Positions 21,345 through 32,997 of a stretch of 64,000 bases of DNA are shown in pieces. The stretch spans positions 10,001-74,000 of the forward strand of contig JABANP010000095.1 in NCBI GenBank assembly GCA_013115135.1, in the 5' to 3' direction. The position numbers and the translations under genes are program-made. The first letter of the stretch is position 1. Every line of letters starts with the position of its first letter. The notes under the pieces were generated by a model. The model searched no databases and was not told the DNA's origin. It saw only the letters and a program-made list of their open reading frames with translations. The stretch is from Perkinsus olseni (taxonomy: Eukaryota; Perkinsozoa; Perkinsida; Perkinsidae).

Positions 21345-24300
21345 GTTTGACGGTAAAGGTGATGGACGTCCAATTCAATATCGAAGTTGGAAAAGGACAA
21401 CAGCAGGCCCGCTGGCTAGGTTTGGTGGCAGCTAGCAGGTGGGGTTATGTGCCGTGCTTTGCAACAGCTTCTCGCAGAAGTTGGAGTGCTTGTTCAAGAT
21501 ACGCGGATTTAGCCTCGAGCCCCGGAGTTTTCCTCATACCAACTTCCGTCAAGACCACCGACAATCGATTCATACAGCCACATCAGAGTCTGAGGGAAGC
21601 GGCTGCTCACGGAGGTGGGAGCGTCTCCACTGGGAGGACACCTGCTGGATCCGAGGATGTGCGCAGATGAAAGTGTCGTCGTATTCATCTGCTGTTAATA
21701 TATCAACATAGACCGCTCGTAAACTATCAGTCTATTGTTCATCAAAGATACAATTGTGGTCGACCTTTCCGTCCGTGGCGATGTGCTAGCGAGAATGATA
21801 AACTGTGAAGATACCATGTAAGCACGAGGGCCTCTCATTGAGGGGATCCCTGGTTCAAATCCCAGTGATGGCATTAGTTATCCGAGTTTACAGCCAGCCG
21901 CAGGAGGGATAGCCAAAGCCTTCGAGACCCTCGGTGTCTCCGACGTGAAACAACAGCAGTCCGATCTCTGGCGGCAGGTGATGATCTCCCCCATTCACCT
22001 TCCTGTCGATGCTGTTTGTCGCCTTCAGGAAGCCTACGGGAAGGGGTCGAACCTCGTGAGATGCCGAATCAGATGGATTCCCGGAAAGCTACATTTGAAT
22101 GAACTCCCTGTCAGAGTAGGGGGGCCAATGATATCACTAAGAGTATGCGTTGCTGCTGCGGACACTATGCATATGATACCGACGCTCTACTTAATGCGTC
22201 TACCAGTACCGTACTTCTACCACTTCACAGCACAGCTGCTACTGCCACTAAGTTCTCTTTTCACAGGTCTGCGGTAACTACATGGTCGATAATAAATGGT
22301 TGAAGCTGTTCCCCCAAGCAGAGTTTGGTGGTCCTTTCGAGCTCCCTCTGGAGGCTGTTGATGCCGGCGATGGTGCGGGTTACCATTGGGTGAGGTCTGC
22401 TGCCCATCCACCTCTCAATCTGACTACCCCTCCGTCAGGATGCCCTCATCCGAGCTCCTCCCGGAACGGCCGTATTCAAAGTGGGTTTCATTCGGTTTGC
22501 TTCCTTATCGAACCCTCCTCACAGAAGCTCCTCTCTGCTACTCAGTTTGTGCTACCGAACGGGGAGAAGATCGTATGTGATAACATGCCGGTCATTGGCA
22601 AGACGGAAGATGATCATGCTCAGAACATCATGCATTTCCAAGTGGGATGTAAGCTCGGGAATTAACAAGGTTCTGATACTATTGAGAATATGTCGCCTAC
22701 GAATGGTTGAAACTCTTCACCGTTTCGCTGATGACACCGACCAAGATTCGGATGGTTCTCACGAGGACACTTGTATTCAGGCGCCGATCGTGGAGGATCC
22801 CGAGTGTGCGTTCGACAAGGCTAGTACAGTCAGTAGCGGAGGGAGGGCTGCTTCGGTAAGGTGCAACTGCGGATATAAACTCAGTATCACTTCCTTGTCA
22901 TTTCGTCCATCGTCGAGGATGGGCTGGTGGGAGTTGAGTAATGATTCTATCAACAGTGTGCAGAGTCGTCCTACTTGGTGTAGCGATTATGTTTGTTTAT
23001 CATCCCGAGCCCTACTGCAGCGTTGGTGTTTTCAGAAGGACCCTAGGTTTAGAGAGGACTGGGAGAAATTGAAGTTGACCTGGTTGGAAGGTGAGGATCA
23101 AGCGAACGTTAAGGTGAGTAAGAGGTATCGAGTTCGATTCCCGCACGTTGCATTTACATCCAGGATGTCCTCATCGAGTTCTATGAGGCTTTGATTGACC
23201 TGTTCGATTCTTATGCATTCATGGGGGTTCAAGGTGAGAGCGGTGGTGTCTCGATGTCGGTGTTGAGTGTTGCATCCTCTGCAGCTGGGGAGGGCGAGGG
23301 CAGCACTATCGGGGCTGATGATTTTAAACATCTCATGGTGGGCCAATCTGCGACAAGTAGGGGCACTAACCGTTCCACGTTTGATAAGATACAATGCGGA
23401 TTATTGACCGGACAGGAGGGTGGGGTGATCGATTGGTCCCCCACTATCAAGGGATGGCTCTGTGAGATCAATCCGGCATTATTCTCAACTTCGAGACTTT
23501 GTCTGCAACAAAGGTTGGAGAGGTAGGTTCAACAACTGTGCCGCCGCCATTTTTCTCATCACATTCCCGCTCGCTTCGCGGCGGCACCCGGAGGGCTACC
23601 GGGCCGTCCTGATCATCCTCCGTACATCTTTTCTATGTTACCCTCTTCACTTCGGATGAGCTAGCTATCGTAAAAGCAAAGTTCTATACCTCCCTTGAGG
23701 TCCTTGCAATCGCCTGCGTCGTTCGACTGCTGCTCCTTGTTCCCAGGTACCAGTACCTGGACCTCCTCGTCAGGGTGGCTATCCGAGTCAGTGGACATAC
23801 TCAGGGTGAGTCAGCCATTGCTAATTCCGTGGCAAGTGACTGGCTCAGACGGAGTACCACCAGCGGACGAAGCGGTTTTTCAATTTATAAAGGAAGTGCT
23901 ATTGCCAGTCATGGACGAGTTACCCTTCTCATATCAGATGAACGGCGATGGTTTATCGGTCAGATACGATGAGGACTACATACGAAGGCAGGCTGTTGAA
24001 AAGGAGAATCTCATCGTCCTGCAGAAGGTTTGCATACTTCATCACCACGTGCTATTTCGTCCCCTTAGTATCGTACAACTCTGCGATCTCTGCATTCCCT
24101 ACTCCAGCAGCCCTGCCCCTTTGAAGATGATGAGATGCTCGTAGCACAGGATTCACTCGAGTACCTATCCAGGGTCGCCCTTTGTATCTGTGCTCAGTAT
24201 CTAATTTCTAAGGGCCTTGGATCACTAACCTTTGAATAGTTTCGAGCCATTAATGCAGCTGAGCTTCCGTGTGGTAGGTTCGTCCTGAAGCTCTGCAGTG

Positions 24301-24989
24301 AAGGATATTACACTGGAGAAGGTATTGATAACAAATCACAAAAGCTGATTATTTATTGTCAGGTGAACATGTCCCGACACCGGAAGGTATACTGACCGGT
24401 GAGGAGAGGTTGGAAAGGCAACACGTTGACAGCATGCTACAGGTGAATCTGTTGTGCTCGGCCTCAGTTACTCTCATCAACCTGTCAGATGTACGATGGT
24501 CATTTGGCTGACGTCCTCCGTAAGCGTCCGATGAATACGGAAAAATGCGGAATGTAGTTGTCGATCAGTCGTGTCGTTTGTTGTCATGGTTCTCAGGTAT
24601 TTCTGGGAATTCTTTGAGATGTTCATGTATCTATGCGATTCCATCAAGAGCAGCGTCGCGATGCATGATGCTATACCGAGGACCTTAGGAACTCTAATGG
24701 CAATGCTGGACCACATGACCTCCCACGGGATTCAAATTACCAAGGTCAGTGTCATCAGGCGTGTCAGAGAGTGGATTCACATTACATTACAGGATTTACG
24801 ATGATGGTGGGGACATCTTTTTGACTAGGCCGGTCTGACTAAGCCGTTTTCCCGGCGTTGGACTTAAAACTCGCACACACGTTATTCGGCTTTCTTTCAG
24901 TCTCGAGGAAACCATCACTGAACCAAGCGAGGAGGAGGAGGAGGTTGAAGAGGCAGCAGACGGGGATGAGAATGAGAAAATCTCGTGAA
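21345..24989 (+). CDS. Large hypothetical multi-exon protein
   Basis: A likely N-terminal exon reads MRLTVKVMDVQFNIEVGKGQ. Others include PQAEFGGPFELPLEAVDAGD (about 22310), LPNGEKIVCDNMPVIGKTED (22550), and WEKLKLTWLEGEDQANVK joined to DVLIEFYEALIDLFDSYAF across intron 23114-23163 (50 nt, tRNA T-arm). Then come FIKEVLLPVMDELPFSYQMN (23885), FEDDEMLVAQDSLEYLSRVA (24120) and an acidic tail EPSEEEEEVEEAADGDENEK ending at 24989. Architecture (a ubiquitin-like start, EF-hand-like helical middle, acidic tail) reminds me of cilium/flagellum-associated proteins, but I cannot name the family. A second T-arm intron is likely at about 21818-21877. Many joins are unresolved. Confidence 0.4.
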
Positions 24990-25804
24990 GTGCAAGCATG
25001 CATGAGCTTCCAGTGTATGCTCAGCTTGTTGAGTTTTACAAGTCGGTGTCACTTAGACTCTAGTTGGTGCAGGCCGTGGGTTCAGACAGGTTGGCCTGCG
25101 CGGGAGACGTGGCTATTCTTGAGACGTGATGGACATTCCCTGGACCTTACTGGACCCTTCTGAGACACACACTTCACCAGCATACACAACCGTTTGTATC
25201 CACGATTTGCACCCCCCAGCACTCCGCTTCACTTCCTGCTCGCCAAAGAAAAATGTTTAAAGGAGTTTTGCCCGAAGTTTGAATGGTCTGCTTTTGCGGG
25301 AAGCCTGAGGCGGAGGTATCAATATGATCACAATACCATCATTCTATATCAACTTGTCAATCGAGCCCTCGAGTACTCAATTATGAACGAAATCTACACA
25401 GCAGCATCACGATTCTCACCGCTGTACACCGACTCACTCTAATAGTGACGTGGATGCACACTGCGTGGAAAGTATGCACAGCCTCGGTCCGACAAAACTA
25501 GCCATGAGGGCGCCACAGGCTACATTGCACCGCACCATTAAGAGATGAATTGATTATTTGCCACCTCAGCTATCTCAAGGATTTCACCCAGTATCCAATA
25601 AAATTGGTTCGGATGTAGCGTATGTATCATCATCGGTGGAATAGTCGTATAGACAAATGTTGCGGTCTAAGGTTAAACAAAGACAAACATTGGTGTCCTA
25701 CACAGTCCTTATTCGGTTGAGATGCGACGAAGAAGTGGTATGGAAGCGAGGAGAAAATATTTCGAACCAGACATTAGGAGGTTACGATGCTGTTTTATCT
25801 CGTT
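24990..25804. other. Intergenic, no gene seen
   Basis: Short open frames only, with no recognisable motif, between the plus-strand gene ending at 24989 and the tRNA. Confidence 0.5.
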
Positions 25805-25875
25805 GACCTCGTGGCGCAATGGAAGCGCGTCGGTTTCCGGAGCCGAAGGTTGCGGGTTCAAGTCCCGCCGGGGTT
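25805..25875 (+). tRNA. tRNA-Arg (anticodon CCG)
   Basis: 71 nt cloverleaf: acceptor GACCTCG/CGGGGTT, D arm TGGCGCAATGGAAGCGC, anticodon stem TCGGT/GCCGA with loop TTCCGGA (anticodon CCG), T arm GCGGG-TTCAAGT-CCCGC. All stems pair. CCA is not encoded. Unlike the tRNA-Val copies it is not clearly inside an intron, although an acceptor-like TATTTTAG follows it. Confidence 0.85.
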
Positions 25876-25914
25876 ATTTTAGTGAGCGATGAATCCGCGT
25901 TTTTCGAGACGACG

Positions 25915-28900
25915 TCAGCGTGCAAGAACTTCCAACAAAAAAACCGATTCATAAGCGGAAACAAAATCAATTCGGAATCCACCACTTTCACATTCAGCAC
26001 TGAAGCTGCAGCCGATGGAGTTGAGCGTCTTGTGGACTCTCTGTGCCATTCGACTGTCCCGGCAAAATCCAGCCACCGGATGACGGTAGTCTAAGTTTAC
26101 ACGGAGCATCGACCGGAGTAGCGACGTTGGGATGAGGTCTAAGGAGTCTAACATCGCTGCTGACCACGCAATCCATGACATGTTGGTGTTTCGCAGTGAA
26201 ACCCTGGAGAGGTCATTAATTACTTGACGTATCAGCTGAGACGATCCAGATAGAAGCGCCACTTGACAAAGCATATCCACACAATCTTGCAGGACATCAA
26301 CATGAGGCTTGGCAGCACGCATGCTGGCGAGGATCCTCATCCCCACGTCATGCACAGGAAGTCGGAGTGCGAGATCCGCCCGACAGAGAGACATCAAGGC
26401 CATCAAAGCATCCTGATGGTTTGGCGGCTCAGACAAGCGGGCTAGAACATCAGCAGCAACCTGCTCCGACGGGCGACGATTGCAGGTAGTCATAAATCCA
26501 ACCGAAGCGAACAGATCCTCCGTCGACATCTCCTCATGTAGCTCATCCAGCTTACCCACCGCAATCTTCCAGAGACCAAAACCGTCGGAGTTGCACGCAA
26601 AGAGATAATGGATTAGCGATAAAACAGCTTCGCCGTTGGGGACCAATCTTCCAGGATCTTTCTCGATGCACCCTTCGACCTTTGCCATAACCTCTGTCGG
26701 AAAGTACCGCATTTTCACCAACTTCATAATGAGCAGATGGAAACTCCTGTGACTGACGTTTGTGTGACGACAAATCGACAAGCTCAGGGATGCTCCTCGC
26801 GAGATGTTCAATCTCCTTCGTTGCTTTACCCAAGGGGTAGCCCGCCGACAGCGACCCCAACACACCAATACGATCTTCCCCACTGCCGGGCAGCCTGGCG
26901 TCACTCGCTGCGACAGCTATCGACCTCCACAGACCATTGGAGACGTGGTCGAGGAAGGCCAACGAGAAGCCCAGCGCTATCTGCTTCAACTGGAGTAAAT
27001 TGGACCGAGAGAGATCCTGAGCCAGTAGGAAATCTTCCAACTTCGCAAAGTTGCGATCGAGCTCCGCAGTGCCGATAGCGTTCTGCGTCTGACCGAGCCT
27101 CGCCAAAGATATGCACGAGATGGCAGCGCTGTGGACATCCCAGTCGTTGGCTGAGCCGCCGAGGGTCAAGTCCAACCTCCGTACATCAGCTGCTTTGGAA
27201 TGCGCCCGCGCCAGAGCGTTGAGGATCATTGCGGTCGTCTTGCCATCGCCGGACGATATTGAATCGACAATTCTACTCCAAATTCTGTCGATCCATGCAT
27301 CATGCCCTTCCGCGTAGATCCGTAAGAACTGTGCCCAGGAGGCGGCTGGGACATCGTCACGGTTTGCTATCTCCTTCCATAATGAGGTTGTGGGAATCTT
27401 CGTCTGTAGGAGTGACGAGTTGGGCGATTTGTGCTATTGACTTTGGCGTCATCGTCGGCAACGACTCTGGCAGGCGCTGCACGAGGCCCCTGGTAATCTG
27501 ACAAAACAATATGATCTCGCGAGAAACCACTGACCAGCAGCGGAGGTCGCGAGTTCGACCCCCAGGGTGGGTATTATTACAGCATTAATATGTTTCCTCA
27601 AACTTGAGTGAATCTTCTCTTTACTCCGTCCCAAAGCCGATACCAACACAACCGCATCATCGATCGGTATCGCGTGGAAGTTCTTCTCGATGTGATGGAA
27701 GAATACCCGATAAGCTTCCCTGGTGACCAAAGGGCGATGAACCGTCGCCGCCGAGGACCACATCGCCAACTCCTGAACGACAAAATCAGAGGATGAAAAT
27801 AGGGACGGGGAAGGGAGAGAAGATGATAGTGACTGCCACTGACTATGCTCGTCTCCTCTTACCGAGTGAGAAATATACATGCCGACAACATTAATATCGT
27901 AAATAACAGACCTCATGCATTACGGTAAAGCTGATAGCACGACAGTCTCAATGACGTGTCCATGTATTTGTAGCATCAGCATTTGTCATCGTGTTTTCAG
28001 CTCGTGTAGAGCCCACGCCCTCTACTCATAACGAGTGCTTTGGTGCGTGCTACTATGATGCGTGCCCTCTCTGAACGAAAGGGAAGTGTACATAATCTTA
28101 TAATATTAGTCTGATGACAGAGCTCATGTATGAGTACTACCTAATAATGAAAGTAATAGATTATGGCAGCATTAATAGCTAGTATTCGACTTAGGTCTCA
28201 TTCATGTCCGAGATTAGCGAGAGTTGTGGTAGTCAATCTGGTGCTGTAAACCGAGGCAGGCGCAGATTGACAGAGACAGCGATATTCTCGCGAGCAAGTC
28301 ATACTTCCACGAGCATGTAGAAGCAATTGCCGTGGTTGCTCTTGAAAAAGGTAGAGGCCAGAAGAGCCCACAGGAAGCCTCAGTCAGGTGACGGAAGGAC
28401 ACGCAGGTTGATACAAGCTGCGATTCCATAGTTGTCACCTTCCCCGTCCAGTGTTGCAGTTTCGAGTAGAAGTGCGTGGCGGCCACTGCTGTGAGCGCGT
28501 CCCTCGCATACTTGTTGTCCTCGGGTAGATGGGAGCCCAAGAAGTGGCAAAGTACAGCAGCCTCGCTCGGCCGAAGCTCCCCAGCCTGACATCATGTAAC
28601 GTTTGTATCGCTGATCCTATCTTGCCCTGATAATCATTGATGATGCTAAGACAGACCTTAGATTCCGAAAGGCATAACCCTGCTGTTGTGTCCACAATCA
28701 GCCAATATCTTCGCAACGGATAAGACCGCTCGATGACGGGTATAATCATGTACGATCCTCACCGAGGAAGCAAGCCGGCGTGCGATTGTCGTCCAGTCTT
28801 TCTCCGATCCTCGTCGCTGCTGCTGCTGGCCTCGGGATCTCAGAATAAGAGCATCCCGACACAGCTGGCATTCTCGACCGAGACGAGCGTAGAATGAGGA

Positions 28901-29171
28901 CTCTGGAGATTCGCCCACCTAAGGAGGTGTCATGCTACATCAGTTGTCGACCATTACTCACATGCTTAGCGATTCGCCTGCCATCCGACCCGGGTTCGAT
29001 CCTCGCACCCTGCCTTCCCTTCGTTGTTGCATGTGCCAAAACTCTCCGACTCATTAACGGGAAAAAGAAACCACTCGAGAAATTACCAATCGGACTTCGA
29101 CTGAGCTGATAATAGCGACGAACAGGAAGGACGTTTGCAGCGTCTACATAACAGAATCGAGCTGAGCTCAT
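25915..29171 (-). CDS. Organellar helical-repeat RNA-binding protein, RAP/FASTK-like
   Basis: Starts at 29171 with MSSARFCYVDAANVLPVRRY, Arg/Ser-rich and lacking acids, typical of a mitochondrial presequence. Intron 28919-29008 (90 nt) follows. The remaining exons are long tandem helix pairs, for example FYSKLQHWTGKV, REAYRVFFHHIEKNFHAIPI, RNFAKLEDFLLAQDLSRSNL and VSLRNTNMSWIAWSAAMLDS. The C-terminal QRVHKTLNSIGCSFSAE and GGFRIDFV resemble the segment that leads into RAP domains. A clear RAP core is not visible before the stop near 25915, so the end may use another exon across 25780-25915. Expected role: organellar RNA binding or rRNA processing, abundant in alveolates. Several internal joins are approximate. 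Intron 1 carries an antisense tRNA-Gly(GCC)-like sequence, and another T-arm (GGTCGAACTCGCGACC) lies at about 27545-27565. Confidence 0.6.
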
Positions 29172-29509
29172 ACAAGCCTCGCCATCTACACCCTACAGTA
29201 ACAGTATATTAGCCTCTCTGCATCACTATCTATTCTTCTTGTGTTCTGCTGCCCCTACTACTACAACGACACATTCTGTTAACAACAGCCGTTCGGATGG
29301 TAGATGGTTCCTACCCTCATCGCCCGTTCAATACCGTAATTCCTAAACTCAGATTCGATTCTGGAATTGATTTTTACACGTAAAATGACGCAATTTCTCA
29401 ATCGATTCTGAGTTTCAGAGTTACTTAATCGTTCGACCCCCAGACACAACAACACAAGGTTCGAAAGGGACTCCGGTCGGGCAGCATGGGTACACATGAA
29501 TGGTCATGA
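29172..29509. other. Intergenic, no gene seen
   Basis: Region upstream of the minus-strand RAP-like gene, with short open frames only. It probably includes that gene's promoter. Confidence 0.45.
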
Positions 29510-30099
29510 TCAAAGTATGGCATCATCCAGGAAGGTGACAACATCGCCATCAACGTCTTCCAGTTCAGCAGAATATAGGGAAGTACCATCACAGTCGCCA
29601 CGCGTCAGAGTGCCGCCGTCTAAACACCACATCTTGGAATCTTGCTCCGACTTGCTCTTCCTCAACGCCTGATCATGCTGGCTCTTTTAGACACCACCCC
29701 ATCGCCTCCTACAAAACACTAGGCTTCCTCCTGAGGCATTCGCCGTCCGTCGTTCTCAGCGTCGAGTCAGCCCAGCACAGCGGTATCGTCGACATGTCTT
29801 TGCTGGGCAAAGTCCGGAAAACTCGCAAGATGTCTTTTTCAGGACAGTTGCCGCCTTCGCCCGACTTTACAGTGGGGCTGGAGGAATGATGGCGATGGTC
29901 TCTATGAGTATCTTTTCTACCTGTCTCCGACCGCCATGACACAAAGATTCGTAATTACAGGTTGGTAGTTGTTAGTCATGGAGTGGAAGGTGAACTCGTG
30001 GACATAACCGTTGTTATCACAGCCACCCGACCGACTCACCGACGCTGCCATCCATCTGACCATCACCACTTCTACTATCGACCATGAGCTACCCCACAC
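29510..30099 (-). CDS. Hypothetical cysteine-containing protein
   Basis: Candidate exons: about 30060-29960 (MVRWMAASVSRSGGCDNN through YVHEFTFHSMTNNYQP), 29880-29710 (GGNCPEKDILRVFRTLPS, STIPLCWADSTLRTT) and 29680-29510 (KMWCLDGGTLTRGDCDGTSL, ending VVTFLDDAIL, stop 29510-29512). The coding style is consistent, but joins and start are not fixed. No family recognised. Confidence 0.3.
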
Positions 30100-30299
30100 G
30101 CAAGCATTGGGATACAGTTTTCTCTTGGAGAGGAACTCAGTGGATGGATTCTCACAACGCTATCGAGCCCGCGTAGGTCGGCTACGGTAAGCTGAATCAA
30201 ATCAGCTAACCCTGATGCCGATGCGCTCCGGGTAGCAACGCCCCTGTTATTCAGCCGCTGTTAAAGAAACGTTCCACAGCCTGAAGGAGTTCCTCACCT

Positions 30300-31195
30300 C
30301 GCATGGCCGCTGCCTGTGAAGTAACCGACGCAGATCGCCTCCCCTTTGGACGACTTTCCGAATGTACATCATCTTCTCGTGATTCCACGTCTTGCGACTT
30401 CGCTCATCGTAGCCGCTGGGGCAGGCGGACGACGGAGAAGATGTCTGAACCGGGGATCGAACCCGCGACTATTGGAAAACCCACCTCGTCCAGTTGGATG
30501 AATCGATAAACCCATCCCTGTGGCGACACCGAAATGCAGATGGTGAGGAGATCGTCGGCAGGAACGTATTTTACATCGTCAGGATGTAAAACTTTGAATC
30601 CCAACAGGTGAGTCCAGCCCTGACAAGTTGACCTACTTTGCATCTTGCAAGGATCAAGCTAAGATTCCCCACCTGATCGCCACACCAATCCGTGCCAACA
30701 TTAACCCGATGTTTCAGCCCAGCTCCCGACCCATCATTCGCCTGCCCGATGCAAGCCGGGAAATCTCTAATATACCGCCGATGCTTCCCTGGCACCAAAT
30801 CGATCACCAGGGCGCGCGCTACCACCATACCAACCCTTCTCCAACGCCTCATTGAGCTCCTTCTTGTGCAGAGCGTGAATGACGCCGCTGTGCGAGGTTG
30901 GGAGAGTTCGAATGAATCTCTGCAACCTCCAATGATGGTCAATAACCGTGCCAAGCTGACGGTTGAAATCCACAGCAAGAAAACTGAGGAAAGCAACATC
31001 TTGCCAATCTTGCTCTTTCTTGCTTTTCCTCAACAACATTGACCCATCAACGGTTGGGCAAGTGCGTGGAACCCTGAAATTCTCACCGGAGTTCATCGTC
31101 ATGACGGCAGCGGTCGGGGAGGATTTCTCGCAATTCGTCCAAGTCACTCGGGACCTTCTTCAGAGGCACACGAACACCAGTGCCGCAAAATCCTA
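30300..31195 (-). CDS. Hypothetical multi-exon protein
   Basis: Exon-like stretches on the minus strand: GFCGTGVRVPLKKVPSDLDE (about 31190-31085, ending at a GTGAGA donor), a middle exon with ACIGQANDGSGAGLKHRVNV and GTDWCGDQVGNLSLILARC (about 30780-30650), then GFKVLHPDDVKYVPADDLLT with WVYRFIQLDE (about 30605-30500). A candidate intron at about 30431-30498 contains GTCGCGGGTTCGATCCCCGG in sense. A basic exon (YDERSRKTWNHEKMMYIRKV) lies beyond it. Product unknown. Confidence 0.35.
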
Positions 31196-31472
31196 AATAA
31201 CGTGCTTCAACCTATTTCGTATCTTTCATGCTCCAACCTCCGGGTGCGATAAGATACGTTCGGTCCAGTGCGGACTTCTGCTCCAGTTTCGATGCGACTG
31301 ATTTCCAATGAAGCGTGAAGCCTCTAATAGTGTCATTGCTGTGGATATCTGAAAAGATACTCCCGCACGGCGAAGAAAAACTAGATTCAACTACCTAAGG
31401 ATGCAGAAGAGACGGCAGCAATTGGAAACGGCACAGGAATTATTTTTTATCAATTTTAATCAGCTATATATC
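31196..31472. other. Intergenic or intronic, hairpin element
   Basis: Contains a GTATCTT...AAGATAC hairpin unit (about 31215-31260) and AT-rich DNA. No exon recognised. Confidence 0.4.
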
Positions 31473-32790
31473 ACCCATACCACATTTCCCGAAATTCACA
31501 TAATATCCTAGGCAGTGCGAGGCAGAAGAGATTACTAGCGAAGACAGCAGAATCATCGCCTTTTACAAACTCATTGATGAGCCGATACTCGACGTTATTG
31601 ATACCATCCCCACGCCATATCATATCTCCGGACCTCACCTGACTGGCAATGTAAAAAGCGCGCGCCGTTCTGATCGATTATGGAGCACCCGTTGAAGACG
31701 ATCCCACAGAGGTTTGTCGTCAGCTGGTCGCCTCCGCGGTGTGTGATCATTATCGTGCAGACAAAGGAATTTACCATGGCCCTTCCGTGGGCGAAATATC
31801 TTGAGAATGCGCACAGCGAAGATTTGTCGCGTGCCGCCCCTGACTCACCTCAACGCTGCCGGGCTGTGATTGACAGAAAGGGTTACACCCTCCCACTAAC
31901 AGTTGATTATGGCGTAATCGCCAGTACCTACAGAAGGAGACCCGGGTTCGATCCCCACACCCGGCATTATTTTACAAATCATCATCCTCCCCTCCCCAAC
32001 CCCAGTATTCATTCGAGAAGCCATTGATCCTTTTCCAATGGTCGGGGTTCATCGCCACTGTCCCACCGACATTGCCCGGATAGGGAACACTCCAACCCCA
32101 ACACTCGATCTCACTGCTCAGCTGAACGGGCGACGAGCAAGATCCAAAATCTACACCTGAGAATAATAAGAATTATTAATGCAAAAACAAAAGGATGATA
32201 TTCAAATTGCTGCCAGAGGCGCACATTTCAATTCGTAGTGGTGCTGTAGTGGTGCCACCACTGGTGGAGATATCAATCACGCGTAGGTACTTAGTAGGGC
32301 GCTGCATGCGAGATCTTCAAGGTGGGCTAGGATTTGAGATGGAGTATGATCGAATTGAGGGTACAAGAGAGGATCACATCCGCCCCTTACCTGACATTGG
32401 TAAGTTGTCGACGTCCTGCATTACAATGCAGTCTGGCTTTCTATCTCCCAAGCTGCGCAGGGCTTCGGTAAACCTGAACACTACGAGCCTATCACGACCA
32501 GGAATACGAAGGACATAACACACAAGCTGGAATGGTCTAGTTGGTTATGACGATCGCCTCACACGCGATAGGACCCGAGTTCGATTCTCGGTTCCAGTAT
32601 TGTTTCCCACATCAACAACCTACTCACCCGACATTGAACAGCCATCCTCTATTAAACAACTGATTGTCGAACTGCTCGACGAGGAAAATGTGGAACTCCT
32701 GATTGCGTCGATTCTCAACGTTCAACTCTCTGACGAAGTCGGCGAAGTGGCGCTCGAACTTCTGATAGTGACTCTCTCGATCTCGGTACC
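31473..32790 (-). CDS. Beta-1,4-galactosyltransferase family (GT7) protein
   Basis: Golgi-type glycosyltransferase transferring galactose or N-acetylgalactosamine from UDP-sugar to GlcNAc/xylose acceptors; the exact acceptor is not deducible. Motifs in order: YRDRESHYQKFERHF (family VPYRDRxxHL), IFLVEQFDNQLFNRGWLFNV (FNRxxLLNVG), GFTEAL then DCIVMQDVDNLP (the metal-binding DVD), GNVGGTVAMNPDHWKRINGF and EYWGWGGEDDDL (acceptor and catalytic box WGWGGEDDDL), YWRLRHN, GKFLCLHDNDHTPRR, and DGINNVEYRLIN near the C-terminus. Introns fixed by these motifs: 32474-32627 (154 nt, encloses tRNA-Val antisense), 31928-31975 (48 nt, T-arm hairpin), 31781-31848 (68 nt, AATCTTCGC hairpin). The N-terminal membrane anchor exon and one intron near 32190 are not resolved. 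The stop at 31473 is the end of the open frame. Confidence 0.85.
32526..32598 (+). tRNA. tRNA-Val (anticodon CAC), inside galactosyltransferase intron
   Basis: 73 nt with all stems intact: acceptor GCTGGAA/TTCCAGT, D arm GTCTAGTTGGTTATGAC, anticodon stem ATCGC/GCGAT with loop CTCACAC (CAC), T arm CCGAG-TTCGATT-CTCGG. It lies antisense in intron 32474-32627 of the galactosyltransferase gene. A second copy, differing at only a couple of bases, is at 33526-33598 in an intron of the neighbouring gene. Could be transcribed by Pol III. Confidence 0.85.
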
Positions 32791-32997
32791 TTCATGCTCA
32801 TCAACAACAGTCGGTAACTTCGCAGTGGCTCAGCTGTCGGTCGCAATGCCCGGTACAGTGGCGCTATAGGTTTCAACCACTATCATACCCGCGAAACACT
32901 CGACAGCACCCAGCGCAGTTCGACATTGAAGAGAGCGAGGCGAAAACGGACGCATTCGAACGACGCAATAAAACCAAAACTTACGGGATGATAATGG

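Noticed and set aside
25782..26000. Minus-strand protein with the AGLEPATFGSGNRR-type segment
   Set aside because: This is the usual false protein produced by reading a tRNA-Arg gene antisense; the plus strand holds tRNA-Arg(CCG).
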